Assembly: GCA_030685235.1 (NCBI GenBank)
Contig: MU839224.1
Location: 1 to 64,000 of the forward strand
Reading direction: 5' to 3'
DNA: 64,000 nucleotides
From: Copromyces sp. CBS 386.78
Taxonomy: Eukaryota; Ascomycota; Sordariomycetes; Sordariales; Sordariaceae
Below the pieces are notes generated by a model. That model saw nothing but the letters and a program-made list of their open reading frames with translations. It was not told where the DNA came from and did no database searches. The position numbers and the translations under genes were made by a program. Below are positions 48,283 through 60,733 of this stretch, one piece after another (positions within the stretch are counted from its first letter, which is position 1; the number at the start of each line of letters is the position of its first letter).

Positions 48283-50196
48283 ATGCTATTTAATGAATAT
48301 TAAAAACCTATTTTAATTATTACGTACAATAAAAACGTTTATTTCTTCCATTACTTCTACCTAAATAACGTCTAAATTAACGATAGCGATTTAAATATTA
48401 TTATTAAATTACTTTCGTTTAGCGTGGCTAATTTTAATTATGCGATAGTTATTTTGTAATTTATATTGGGCAATTATAATATTATTAAATACTTATTACC
48501 TTACAATTAACGTCGCCTTATAACCGCGCCGACTATATAATTGATTACCCCTAAAATATCGTTGACCGAGGCCTAGGTTAAGCGCCTTATAGCGGTTAAT
48601 AAATTGCTCGAAATTTAAATAGGTAATAATATATTAACTTAGTAAAGTATATTAAACGATAAGTGTATTAGTAAATTAATTACTTCGAAAATAAAATTGG
48701 ATTTGATTTTTATTATCGAAAATACTATTGATGATAACTTTAACGACGAGGAAAAAGAGGTAGTCATATTTATTATTAGGGTATACAGAATTTGCCTAAG
48801 AATATTAGAGAATAAATATTATAATTATACCCGTAATACCTTTAAAATTATTTATAACGCGAAGGGTTAAAACGTTTTAAAAAGTATTAACAATATAATA
48901 GTAATAGGTAATTTACAATTTATTAATTATTTAATAGTAAAAGTAACCTACTTCGTAATAATTGTAATTAAGAACTTAAAGTATAAAAAATAATTAGGAA
49001 ATTTAGCGGACGTAGGATTTAATTCGTTAATTAAAAAGTATAGTACAAAATTTTATAAGGATAATTTATCCCTAATCTTAATATATTAGGATAAAAGAAT
49101 ATAGATAGTTATAAAAATAATAATAAATAATATACTAAGGACGATTGTAGGTAATACCGTAGTAGTTTACAACGCTAATAGGCCTACTAGAATATAATAT
49201 ATTATATTAAACAGCTTAAAATTAAAAGCCTATAGCGTATAGGCATTTTATATATATAATACTAATCGTTTAGACGAAGTATATATATTAATATACGCGG
49301 TATATTATTAATACTTCGAAAATAATCGACTTAATAATATATAATAGTTAGAAAATATAAATACTAGTTAAATTAGTAAGGGAAAGGAAGCCGACTAATT
49401 GAACGACGAATTAAATAGAACGGATAATTCGAATAATAGTTAATTTATAAATATAAGTAAGGAAATTAACGAAGTGAATAATAATTAGCCTATAAACATA
49501 TAGAACGAAATTAATAAATTAAACGACGATTAATAATTAAATATATATAATAATAATATAAGCGACGAAGACGAAAATAATATAAACGATTTTACCGCCG
49601 CTATTATAGTAGGAAGGAAATGTAAGGTAGACGAAGCTTTCTTAATTAAATAGGAAAGTATAAAACGTATTATAATTAAATATAGAGCGGAGATCGAATC
49701 GCTAAAGGAATAATAATATAGTTAGGCTAACGTAGCGCTAGTATTAAAGTATATTAAAAATATCCCGGGCGACGTACTAAATATTATTAATTATAAGACT
49801 AATATTAGTACTGCGGTGAATATAGGTATATTATTATTTATATATACGCCGTTAAATTTACCGGAGTATAAAAATATTAACGATGTATAGAATACTTTAG
49901 AATATAATTAGGAGGATGAGATTATTAGAACAGTAGGAGGGGAACGGTATTTATATATAGTATATAGCCGTAGATCTATAAAATATTCCTTTATTAAGGA
50001 AAGCCCGTAGAAGAGTTTTGAAAAGCCGATTAGTAATATTATTAATGCCGTTGAAGGTAGTAAGAAGGATAATAAGAAGAAGGATGCCGTAGAGGATAAC
50101 GAAAATAATTGGGAGACAGTATTTACTATTCGAAAAGAATAATTATTAATAAATGAAAGATATATAGTATATATATTATTATTACCGGCTAAATAA
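48283..50196 (+). pseudogene. Extra 3' frame between pol and LTR, Copia-gag-like in part
   Basis: From an ATG at 48,283 the plus frame runs about 637 codons to a TAA near 50,196, interrupted only by TAA/TAG at plausible Gln codons. Near the start LNNV-stop-INDSDLNIIIKLLSF and ANFNYAIVIL resemble the gag block of Copia-type proteins (L...G..I.D.DF...I..SLP.S...F..A). The rest is acidic and Asn-rich, and ends ISNIINAVEGSKKDNKKKDA. The opposite strand is also fairly open, so strand choice is not certain. It may be a second gag, or the gag of a non-autonomous element that owns the 171-bp LTRs. Confidence 0.4.
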
Positions 50197-50227
50197 TCCG
50201 GACGATTATTTTTTTATAGGGGGGCAT

Positions 50228-50398
50228 TGTAAGAAGGTAAGGGGAACCCTTCTAGGCAGGTACTGTGGAGCAGGCATTCGCGTACTACTGTGCGCTCTAC
50301 GAATATTTAACCTAGGGCAATCCTCCGCTGCTACGCAGCTCTCCCTTATCCTATTATCAATCAATATAATCACTTCATCGCACGTTGTTTATCTTACA
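50228..50398 (+). repeat. 3' LTR (171 bp)
   Basis: TGTAAGAAGGTAAGG to ATCTTACA, followed by the ATTAG duplication. The inner half (left) is RIP-mutated; the outer half, for example CTGCTACGCAGCTCTCCC, is clean. Confidence 0.93.
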
Positions 50399-50403
50399 AT
50401 TAG

Positions 50404-50690
50404 GCGCTTGTGAAAGCGTGATCCTACGAGAGATAGACTGCAATACTAGAAGCCACAAATCAAAGTAATATTAAGTGTAAAGAAGAAAGGGAAGGTGTTC
50501 GAACGAGGGCATCACGGTTCTGGACATATAAGTCAGAACTGCCGCTCGTCTCCGCCTTCCCGATCTAGGGATCTTATCGATAAGAACATGAGCCTCATTC
50601 CATCCGATGCGCCATGGTTGTCCTGTGCCCAGTCCTCTGGGCCTTCGTCCAGTCACGCCATGACAGCGCTATACTTATCTATTATTAGAT
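50404..50690. other. 290-bp non-RIP island next to the 3' LTR
   Basis: Normal-composition DNA with many CpA/TpG sites, sharply bordered on the right by RIP-degraded Copia integrase sequence at about 50,690. The final codons on the minus strand (RITLSQAPN) join in frame across the ATTAG duplication to the Copia linker at 39,149, so part of it may be undamaged Copia linker. Other frames here have stops and no recognisable domain. Confidence 0.45.
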
Positions 50691-51414
50691 TAAAGTAAAT
50701 ATTATTATCGTAGTTTAAAGAAAAGAAGTATTTCCTATATTAAAATATATTTCGTATTCGACTATAAATATAATAAATCCTTCGTAAAAGTAAATATTAT
50801 TGAAAATTGCTTCGAAGGATATAGGGGTTATATTTATATCGATAAGATTTAACGGATATTTCACCTTAATAAATTTAATATTACGCATTCTAATTATTTT
50901 ACTACTATTATTCAATTTAATTTTAGAAACCTTTCCTATTAATCCTTCGTATTTATATAATTTCCTAACGACTATTTTCGCTATTATCTTTCTACCCTTA
51001 GGTCTTTACTTCCCGTTATTAATATAAATATAAGCTATAGCCCTATATACCCTTAGATAGCGGATATTAGGTTGGTATTAATTTATTAAATAACTGACTA
51101 ATTTCGTAAAAATCTCTAATAGTAATATATTACCTAGAGCTAGATAAGGAATTTAATTAAAAATAAATACGTAGGCCGCCTTAGTAAATAACTAATATAA
51201 TTCTAAAAAGCCTACTTCGAAATTTAATATACGGGTACCTTCCACAATAATACGGCCATAATATTCTAATATAGAATTTTATTCTAAGTAACTAAGAACC
51301 GTAGTTATTAATATTTTACTATATTCTCTATACTATATTTTTAGTTTATTAATTGAAAACTTTATATTATTATCGATATAAACTACTTAAATATAAATAC
51401 CAGTCTATTTTTCT
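50691..51414 (-). pseudogene. Copia integrase C-terminal half, RIP-degraded
   Basis: The minus strand reads TVLSYLE-stop-NSILEYYGRIIVEGTRIL, then FTKAAYVFIFN-stop-IPYLALG, then FTKLVSYLIN, RYLRVYRAIAYIYINN and RKLYKYEGLIGKVSKI. This corresponds to the Copia integrase run ...NGVAER..R.I...AR.ML...LP...W..A...A.YL.NR.PS..L...TP.E.........L...GC.AYV, ending with the GY.G..Y.VW linker. The first half of integrase continues beyond the Gypsy insertion, right of 58,555. Confidence 0.8.
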
Positions 51415-51419
51415 AGCCA

Positions 51420-51651
51420 TATCACAGGGTTAGCCTGTATTGCATGTACTAGTGACAGTAACTCTCTAAGACTACTATTACCATCTCAGTTAATTGGCTG
51501 CGGCCTCCCGCTATAGACCCACTAGTTCATAGCTCGAATCCCATAAAGGCCCATCTCCCGAACGCACTTCTGCACTTCTCTTCCTTTCCTCTCCTCGTAC
51601 AATTACGCATATCTACATTTACACCTAACCTTTCGCCTTCTACCCGTAATA
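51420..51651 (+). repeat. 5' LTR (232 bp)
   Basis: Starts TATCACAGGGTTAGCC (former TGTCACAGGG), ends CCCGTAATA (against CCCGTGGTA in the other copy). Blocks such as GGCTGCGGCCTCCCGCTATA are identical in both. It is cleaner at its outer end. Confidence 0.93.
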
Positions 51652-52099
51652 ATTAATTACACCTTTTAACTATTGCGTTCACAGCGCAAACCTATTTATC
51701 GTAATTATTTTCGATTGCGCGCGTACAGGGATCGCCTCGTTACGAATCGCTAAGCCTAATACCCCCCCCCCCCCAAGCTTCGACAATCGTAGTTACGACA
51801 ATTGTCTAATTAAAATTCCAATATCCTTTTACTAATACGTAAGGGAAAGTACTCTTTATCTAATAAATAAGAGATCGCCTATTTTTAACTACTTCAAACA
51901 GTCCTAATAGCGGACTTTTACCTTAAATAATCCTAGTCGCGGACCTTCACCTCTCTTTTATCTTAAACGGTTACCTCTCTTTTATTTTATATCTTACGAT
52001 AATAGCGATCCTGCCCTTTTCTCCCCCAATAGCAATTCTAGTAGTAATAATCTTCTTAACCTTTCTATTCCTACTACTAATAACAGTAATCCGTTTAAT

Positions 52100-53480
52100 T
52101 TAGAATCGTTATATTCTATTATTAATACCCTTAATAGCGAATTCGATACTACAATTTATTACGCCGTACTTCTCGAACTTCCTTAACCCGTTATTACAAT
52201 TTTCGTTAATTTTCTTAAGGGCTTCGACTAGCTGGAAGGTCTCCCAATTCCGCGCGAATATCTTAAAATAACTTCTCTTTTCTCCTAGGCCCCCGCTTTC
52301 CACTCTATTATAATACTTCTTAATTACCTTTATCGCATTAATTTCGAATGCTACGATAATTTTAAAAGTAATTTTTAGCGCGCTAAGGAGGAATTTAAAA
52401 TTACCTACTAAATAGCCGACGACGCCTAATTTAATTTTAATTAAAAGAATTTCAACTACGTTAATTTTAAATTTACTTACGATATTTTATTCGCGGAGTA
52501 TAATACTTTTAAAATATAAACTTCTTCTTCTATTAGTAATACAATTACGAAAATAACTATATTTTCCTCTCTTCGATAAACGATAGAAAATCCGCCTATT
52601 TTTACCGGTAAAGAGATTAGTAGTCCCGCTTACAAATATAAAATCTTTAAAACTTAGCGTTTCCGAATTTAGTCTTAATAGAAATACGATATTATTCTTT
52701 ATTCCTCTAAAGACGTTAAAATTATCCGTACTACTATACTTCTAGGACCTAAAATTTTATCCGGTATTTAGGATAATTTAAACGTAATTTAGTTAAACCC
52801 TAATAAAGCAAATTAACGCTAAAAAATAAGCGTTAAATTTATAGAATATTTAATTTTTTATTTCTAGAATATAAATTTTAAAATAGACGCCGGCCGCCGC
52901 TTATAAGAATTATATATAAAGAATATATCTTTCGCGGATTTTGAACTTAAATTAATTAATTTAATAAACTTCTACGGTTTCAATAATTCAATAAAAATCT
53001 ATTATTTCCGGAATAAAATTAATAAATATCTCTATAACGCTTTCGCTTATTACAACCTTCCCCCTAATAACGATTTTAAACGTTAATTCGAAATTTATTA
53101 TAACGTTATTAATAATTTTAAGGACGCGGATTATCGTTAGAAAATAGCGAACTATTTTTTTAATCCCGGTAATAGTACTAATAATAATAATAATAGCGGA
53201 AGTCGCTCTAACGCTAAATTTTCTACCGATAATATCTTTATTAGCTAAGGCGGTAATAAAATAAATTTAATTATTATTAATCTTATAATTTTTATTTATA
53301 AGGATATTTTCAATTAACGTTCCTATAATAGCCTCTACTATTATTATAGTAAACCCGGCTATATTACCCGCGATTATACTATTTCGGTTAATTATAATTT
53401 TTAAGGCCCCTAATATTCCGCTAGTAAAAAGTCGAAGAATAAAGGTTATAGTAAGGGTTATAATTAAAAATAAGTCCGCG
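52100..53480 (+). pseudogene. Gypsy gag with zinc knuckle, RIP-degraded
   Basis: Coding-like plus-strand sequence ends at 53,310-53,400 with LYYYYSKPGYITRDYTISV. This is a CX2CX4HX4C knuckle (CxxCGKPGHIxRDC) in which three cysteines and the histidine have become Tyr; Gly-Lys-Pro-Gly and Arg-Asp are kept. A capsid-like helical part lies upstream (about 52.4-53.2 kb). The tail after the knuckle is Lys/Ser/Ala-rich. Confidence 0.75.
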
Positions 53481-55189
53481 CTACTGATATTACTCTAGCT
53501 ACTCCGGCTATTCTAGCTGCCCCCGCCGAGCCCGCTGCTAGTAGAGAATATTATAACGACTAAGAAAATGCCTAACCTCTATATATAGTTGCGTATAAAG
53601 GTTTAGCCGGGTTATATTTAAGAGACGAATTTTAAATTTTATAAAGTTAAAGGGTTTAAAAGAAATTAAAGTTTAATTATTAAATAGTTTTACTTTTCTA
53701 AATTTAATATTTTTATCCTTTTATATTATAACCCGTTTATATAAAGACTATTATATTACCCTTATTAATAGTAATTACTCTACTTTTATATTTATTAATC
53801 GCTCCTTTATTATTAAAAATAACCTTCTCCGTTTCTAATTATTAAAAGCGAAGAAGTTCGTTCTTACTAATAGAATAATTAAGAGTATTATTTTTAAAGG
53901 AGTAATAATTAAATTCCGGATCGGCTATTACAAAAAGACTATTACCTTCCTAATTTATAATATCTCTAAAAAGTACCCAATTATTTTAGGCTGCCTATAG
54001 ATATGATACTATTAATTAGAAATCGATTACGAATAGTATAATATATATTTCAATTATACTATTTACTAAAACTACTATTTACTAACGAATCTCTTTAAAT
54101 ATTAAACGGTAGTACTTAAAACCTTTACTAACCGGGTTTTAATAGTTTCTACCTATTAAATACCCATTCCGCCGATTAAAAAAGAAGAGATTAAGTCTCC
54201 TTCTTTAACTATTAAAGAGGAGGAGATTAAATTTCGCCTTCTAATTATTAAGAAAAAGAAGATTAAGAAAATTGCGGCGGAGCCTGCTCTAAAACCCTTA
54301 TCCGCTCCCGAATTCCCTCCTACTATTATTAAACTTAAAATCGATTTTAAAACCGGCTATTATACAATCCCTACTCCTATTAAAGTACTAATAGCCCGGA
54401 AGGCTAAATTTAAGATCGTTATTACCGGTACTACCGTTCTCTTTATTAAAATTAAGAGCCCCGCGCTTTACGAGCCTTATATATATATAGTAGCCGCCGC
54501 ATTTTAATTAGCGCGAATTGCCCCTAATACTATTATTTTCGTAAACCCAATTATAAATTTAACCCTAATAATATTAAAATATTTAATATAGCCGCGTTCA
54601 ACTTTATTTATAAGAAGGAATAATTACAACTGTACGTTACGAACTATACTAAAATTAAAAGATTAATAGTTATAGCGGATTTTTAAAATCTAAATTCAAC
54701 TGAAGAAATAATTAATAATATTATAAAAGGCGATAGAAGGAAATATAAAGAAAATTTACCCCCCGCGCTCTATAATTTTATTAACGAAATAATTAGTATT
54801 TATATTTTAGAAAATACTTGCGAGGCTATAATTTTAGCTAAAGTAATTAACTTTACTAGAAATTTCGAAATTAATACGCTTGTATACGAAAAAATTATCC
54901 AATAAATATATTTAATTAAAGTCGACGAAGAAAATATAAAAAAATTTCTTAATAAAATAGACTAGCCGCTAAAAATTAAGGAAGAAATTATCGAAATTTT
55001 AAACCGTTCTAAGGGACGGAAATATATTAGCGAAATCGCCGCTTTTTTACCTTCGCTAACGGAGGAAATCCCTCCCTATCGTTCGTACAATTATAAAATC
55101 GAATTATAACTAGGAGAATAACCTCCTAATATATAATTTTAATATATATTACCTATAAAAATAATCGTTATTAAAAAGTAGATTAATAA

Positions 55190-55760
55190 TAATTTAAAGA
55201 AGAAATTTATCTAGCCGTTATAATTTACGGCCGCTTCCCCCCTCTTATTAATTAAAAAACTTAGAAGCGGAGTCTATATTTATATAAATTATTATAATAT
55301 TAATAATATTACGTTAAAAATATATTACCCGCTACCGCTAATTAAAGAAACTTTTAATATAATTTATAAAGTAAAGATCTTTACGAAGTTCGATATTATT
55401 ATTATATTCAATAAAATCCGTATTAAAGAGGGGTATAAATAGTTTACCGCTTTTATTACCCGCTTCGGCCTTTACAAATCTATTATATATCCTTTTAATT
55501 TATAGGGCGTACCGGGAACCTTTTAAAATTATATTAACGACGTTTTATATAATATTTTCGACGTTTACGCTACCGCTTATTTCGACAATATCTTAATTTA
55601 TTCCGATAACGAAGAAAAATATAAAGAATATATTAAGGAAGTTTTATAAAAGATAATTAAGGTAGGACTCTAAATCGACATTAATAAATACGAATTCTAT
55701 ATATAGCGAATTAAGTATTTAAATTTTATGATTACCCTAAGTAATTTCGAAATAGATTTA
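55190..55760 (+). pseudogene. Gypsy reverse transcriptase, RIP-inactivated
   Basis: The plus strand gives KKLRSGVYIYINYYNINNIT, then YYPLPLIKETFNIIYKVKIF, then TKFDIIIIFNKIRIKEGYK, then TAFITRFGLYKSIIYPFNL and TF-stop-NYINDVLYNIFDVYATAYF. The catalytic box is YFDNILIYSD (55,577-55,609), where the second Asp of YLDD has become Asn. The blocks are in full Gypsy order. Confidence 0.92.
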
Positions 55761-56849
55761 AATAAAATTTCTATAATTATAATATAAGAAATTCTAAATT
55801 CTAAGAAATCACTTTAATGCTTTTTAAGCTTCGCTAATTTCTACTATCGTTTTATTAAATATTTTTCTATTATCGCCGGCCCGTTATACAAATTAACTAA
55901 AAAAACGGCGGTATAAAAATAAGAAGAACGGTATTAAAAATCTTTTAAAATATTAAAAAAAGCTTTTACGAACGGACCCGTACTTCGGATTTATAATTAG
56001 TTAAAATAGACTATTATAAAAACGGATATTTCTAATTAAGTATATAAAAGTACGTTATTATAATATAATAATAATAATATCCTTCGTCTTATCGCTTATT
56101 TTAATTAGTAGTACTCTTTAGCCGAATATAATTATAATATTTATAATAAGGAATTATTCGTTATTATTAAGGCTTTAAAAGAGTAGCGCCCTGAATTCGA
56201 AGGGGTATAATAACTATTCGAAGTCCTTACGGACTATAAAACTTTAAAAACCTTTACGACTAATAAATAGCTAATTCCCTACTATATATAGTAATCTTAT
56301 TTCCTTTCCCGGTTCAATTTTATAATTAAATACCGACCGGGTTCGTTATAAGTACGCCTTAACGCTTTAAATAAGAAATTAAAAAACTTACCTAAAGACA
56401 AGGCCGACGAACGGTTATTAATTAGAAATAAGGTTTTATTCGATTATAATATCTTCGTAAATAGAACTTTTATTCTAAAGAACGGAAAAGAAGTTATTAA
56501 TATTAGAACCGAATATATTTACGATTTAGAGGTAATAAATAATAAATTTATAAATAATTTAATTATAAAAAGTTATAAGAAATTAGTATTTTTATAAGAT
56601 TTATTCGCTTACTTATCGGACCCCGGTCGCTATACGTAATTTAAAGAAGTAAAGGATTATTTAAAGAAAATATCTTTCGCTAAATATAAGGTAATATAGG
56701 AACGAATATACTTTCGAAGTACTATTATTATCGATTCTAACGATACCGAATTTTAATTCTAATTCTTCCGCTATATATACGATTCGCCGTCTACTAGTTA
56801 CCCGGGTTATAAAAAAACTTATTCGTTATTCTCTCAATTTTTCTTCTAA

Positions 56850-57840
56850 TTAAGGATATTTAATATTATTAAGGCTTATTATAAGGCCTACTTACCGTAT
56901 ACTAAATCTAAATTATTATAATATTCCCTTTATAGGTTTTTAAAATTATTAGCAGTACCTTTCGCCCTATAGAAGGATATTTCTATAGATTATATTACCC
57001 TTTTAACGCCCTACGTATATTAGGGATAGGAATTTAAGTACGTAGCCGTCGTCGTTGACCGCTTAATAAAAATACGATACTTTATTCCTATAGTTAGTTT
57101 TACGGCCGAGGAATTAGTAAATTAATTTATTGAAAGGATTTATAGTATTTATAGCTTATTGGACTTTATTATATTAAATTGCGGCTTTTAATTTATTTTA
57201 TAATTTTAGAGAGTTCTATCTTCCCGCTTAGAAGTAGTTTTTAAACCCTCCTCCGTATTCTACTTAATTACTAATGGTTAAATAGAATATATTAATATAA
57301 AAATAGAGAAATATTTTCGTTTTTATATTAATTAGGCGTAGGACGACTAGGTAAATTAATTTTTAATTGCGGAATTTACTAATAATAATTTAATTTCTAA
57401 AATAACGGAAATATTTCCTTTCTTTACTAATTACGGTTTCTACCCTCGGATAAGTATTAAATTAGCGAGGCTATATCTACTAAACCTATTAATTTAATAG
57501 CAAATAGAATATTTCAAAGTTAATAAAATAGCCGACCGTTTTAAAAAGGTACTAAAATATATTATAGACCAAGTAAAGTAAATTTAATAATAGTACGAAA
57601 TTAATACTAATATTCGACGAACGGATATTCCGAAATATAAAGCGGGAGATAAGGTCTTACTTAATACGGAAAACTTTAATACTGGCCGCCTGTACGTAAA
57701 ATTTACTCCCCTTTATAAGGGCCCGTTCGAAATTATTAAAGCGGATAGTTATAGAATTATATTTAAATTCCCCGTCAATATAAAGTATAGCCCGACTTTT
57801 TACGTTAGCAAAATTAAACCGTAAGCCGAAGTAAATATTC
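56850..57840 (+). pseudogene. Gypsy integrase, RIP-inactivated
   Basis: FKYVAVVVDRLIKIRYFIPI holds the first catalytic Asp strand. IILNCGFQFIL, 60 residues later, is the altered SDRG.QF block. ITNG-stop-IEYIN is the altered TDGQTER. The C-terminal part reads YKAGDKVLLNTENFNTGRLY and KFTPLYKGPFEIIK, the conserved GDKV.L...N....R...KL.P...GPF.I module of Gypsy integrases. Confidence 0.88.
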
Positions 57841-58317
57841 CGGGATAGTTGGAAGTATAAAGGGACGTTTATATAAATTAAAGTCGTAATATAAGAAGGA
57901 TTAATAACGAAGAAGACTTAGTAAAATAGGATTTCATTAAAATTAATGGCTGCTACAAAGCGGCTAACGGTCGTTAGGAATATTTCGTCGTTTAAGTACT
58001 ATTTTATTAACCTTTATAATAGCCGCGTACTAATATAATTATATTCCTTAATATAATATAATAATTTTACGAAGTATACCCGGAGGTTCTAATACCCCTA
58101 GACTAGTTAGCGGCGGAGCGGAAGCGAAGGAGGACGCTAGAGGAGGAAGAGCCGGCTATAGAAGCGGAAGTTCCGCTAGCGAAGTATAAAAGGAGGAGGA
58201 GGTCGTTACAACTAGCGGCTATAGAAGTTTTTTACGGATGGATTAAACGTTTAATAGGGTTATTTATTATTTTATATAACTTTAGTTAGCTATATAGCTT
58301 CTTTTAGGCAAGGGTAG

Positions 58318-58549
58318 TATTATAGGGTTAGCTTATATTATATATGCTAGTAATAGTAGCTTTCTAAGATTATTGTCACTATTTCGGTTGATTGGCTGCG
58401 GCCTCCCGCTATAGACCCACTGGTTCATAGCTCGAGTCCTATAAAGGCCTATCTCCCGAGCGCACCTCTATACTTCTCTTCCTTTCCTCTCCTCGTACAA
58501 TTACGTATATTTACATTTATACCCAACCTCTCGCCCTCTACCCGTGGTA
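58318..58549 (+). repeat. 3' LTR (232 bp)
   Basis: TATTATAGGGTTAGCT to CCCGTGGTA, followed by AGCTA. The first 60 bp (inner) carry many RIP changes; the last 130 bp are nearly clean. Confidence 0.93.
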
Positions 58550-58554
58550 AGCTA

Positions 58555-60640
58555 CGTAATAAAGTAAATAAATTTTTCGAAACTATCCGACTTTTTATTA
58601 AACGTAAAATACTATTAGTATTATAAATATCGATTTATAATATATACCATATAGTTCTAACCTCCTAACCCTTCTAACTTGTACGGGATAGAATTAATAT
58701 AAATTTCATTATACCTGCGTCTGGTGAAAGAACTCGTCGTAAGCTTTATGACGAATGACCCTGCAAAGTCTCCCCAGTTTCTTCAGCTGAATCAGCTGTT
58801 CCTTCGAATACCTTTAAAGTAGGAAGTAGGGGGTTATATAAAATAATTTTAATTAACTTGCCTAAATAATAATAATAGTATTTATATACTTTAGCTTCTT
58901 TCCTACTAATTAGGATTCCTACTTTCTAGTATACTAGTAGAACTCTCTATACGCCTACGTATATAAAACGGCGGTATATAATAGTATAATTAATAGTATT
59001 TAATAACGCGAGTGCGATAATTTCGATTATAATATAAATCGAGAACTCTTTCGATTTAAGGATCGTATAAATATTGAATAGTATAATATTTATATACTAT
59101 CGAAACTAGGTAACTACTTAATTACTTCTCTCAATAATCATTTCGTTATTTTTACTATTAATAATAAATCCCGCTCTTTTTAACTACCCTACCGAAATAA
59201 AGTTTATCGGGGTATTCTTAACGAAAATAATATTGTATAAGAGGAAATTAATTTTCTAATTATTTAAATAAATATAAGTCAATATAACTTTACCTTTATA
59301 TATTAATTATATTTTACTTCTATTTATAGTACTAAAGGATATTATGTTATCGAATTTATTAATAAATAAGAACTACTTTTCATCGTTAAAAAAATAATTG
59401 GAAGTACCCGTATCTAAGTAAACTTAATTTCTATTATCTCCTAATAATACTATTAAAACTAAGCTGTCTATAATTTCAATCAAATTATCCTCGTAATTAT
59501 CGCAATTAATAATAGCTATTAGAGAGAAGTAAATATCGTCGTCATAGGCTAAATTCGCCGCTCCTCCTACCGGGGCAATATCGAATAAAAGTACTATTTT
59601 ATTCGCCTAGGGGTTAACAGACGAATTATTTCTTAGTATTTTAAAATTAAATTCTAGGTATAATTTGTAGTATATTATATCGCCTCTAAGGTAGTAATGA
59701 CCGCAAAGTTCGTAATAAAGGTTAATAATTCTACCGTTATATATACGGCCGTACCTAGGGTCTAAACACTTAATTCCAATAATTATCGAAGAGGAAAAAA
59801 GTTATATAGTAGTAAATATAAATAACTTCTTATTAACAGCCAAATAGGCATTAAATTATTACCTATCTACCAACTTTATAACCTTATTAAAAATACCTTA
59901 GTAATCTAACAAACCCAAATCTATTAAATTACGCTACTTCTCAACCTAATATTTATTATAAAATTCTAAACCTTTAAATAAAATAGTTAATCTAATATAT
60001 TCGTCTATAGTAATATTTATACTTTTAATCGTCGTTTAGAACTAATTATATTAGGTAAAATATATTTATAGATTATTATAATACTCTTAATCCATATTAT
60101 AAAATTCCTTAACTATATCTCCCTCATTAAATTCTAATATAGCCGGTATAATTTATTTAAATAATTATTATAGGGTAAAAGGTTCTTTATCTGAAAATTT
60201 ATCGAAGGTATAGCCGTAAGTATAAAATTTTAATATAACGGGTTTAATATAATTGCGAAGGATAGTGTATATTTAAAAGCGTCTTTATCGGAATATTTCT
60301 TTAGCGTCGTCTATTGTAAATATATAGATTTTGAAATTAATTCGTAGGAAGTCAAGTAATGTATAATAATTTATTATTATCGCGACCTTAGATTTCTACT
60401 CCTCCCAGTTCTAATATCTTTATAATTATTAAATCTGACCGATATGAAACTTAATAGATTAAATTATTTTTATTATTATAAATTTCAGTAACTATCCATT
60501 TAATATTTAGGGACTCGCTATCGGGGTTATACCTAGCGGGGGAAGGCGTAGTAGAGGGTTCGCTATAATACAGTTCTCTAAGTACTCGTTCAATAGATTA
60601 AGTATAAATAGGTTATTAAAGGAGAGGAAATTTTTCGAAG
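58555..60640 (-). pseudogene. Copia gag and protease, RIP-degraded
   Basis: Reading leftward, gag sequence (60.3-59.7 kb, e.g. YILPNIISSKRRLKV) passes a cysteine/tyrosine cluster near 59.7 kb (YYELCGHYYLRGD) that has the layout of a zinc knuckle. Then comes VYLDTGTSNYFFND-EK (59,394-59,430), the Copia aspartic protease active site D-T/S-G with the S-N-H/Y-F context. After it come FSTINRSKI, KGKVILTYIYLNN and INFISVGQLKRAGFIIN, the typical NLLSVSQL...G protease-to-integrase stretch. The start lies near the gap at 60.64-60.78 kb. Confidence 0.85.
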
Positions 60641-60701
60641 AAGGGGGGGGGGGGGGGGGGGGGGGGTTTTTTTTTTTTTTTTTTTTATTTTTTTTTTTTT
60701 T

Positions 60702-60733
<32 letters not shown>

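Larger units (their letters stand above)
39155..50398 (+). mobile_element. Large LTR-bounded element with Gypsy pol (composite?)
   Basis: The 171-bp LTRs at 39,155-39,325 and 50,228-50,398 are direct repeats, TGTAAGAAGG to ATCTTACA, with a perfect target duplication ATTAG (39,150-39,154 and 50,399-50,403). A TAGTGCCCAATAAT sequence after the left LTR could be the primer binding site; an AGGGGGGCAT purine tract precedes the right LTR. The 10.9-kb interior holds a gag-like part, a 414-bp MITE, a gag with octapeptide repeats, Gypsy reverse transcriptase, integrase and chromodomain, and then 1.9 kb of further coding-like sequence. This is long for a Gypsy and may be two nested elements. It is inserted in the Copia linker region. 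Confidence 0.85.
51420..58549 (+). mobile_element. Ty3/Gypsy element with 232-bp LTRs
   Basis: A 7,130-bp plus-strand element with LTRs at 51,420-51,651 and 58,318-58,549 of identical length. The 5-bp target duplication AGCCA (51,415-51,419) faces AGCTA (58,550-58,554), one C-to-T change apart. The interior has gag with a zinc knuckle, reverse transcriptase, RNase H and integrase in Gypsy order, all with RIP stops. It sits in the Copia integrase. A C14 homopolymer at about 51,761 lies just inside the 5' LTR. Confidence 0.92.

Noticed and set aside
50471..50698. Two overlapping 61-67-codon frames on opposite strands
   Set aside because: They fall in the short non-RIP island; neither continues the Copia protein in frame and neither has a domain.
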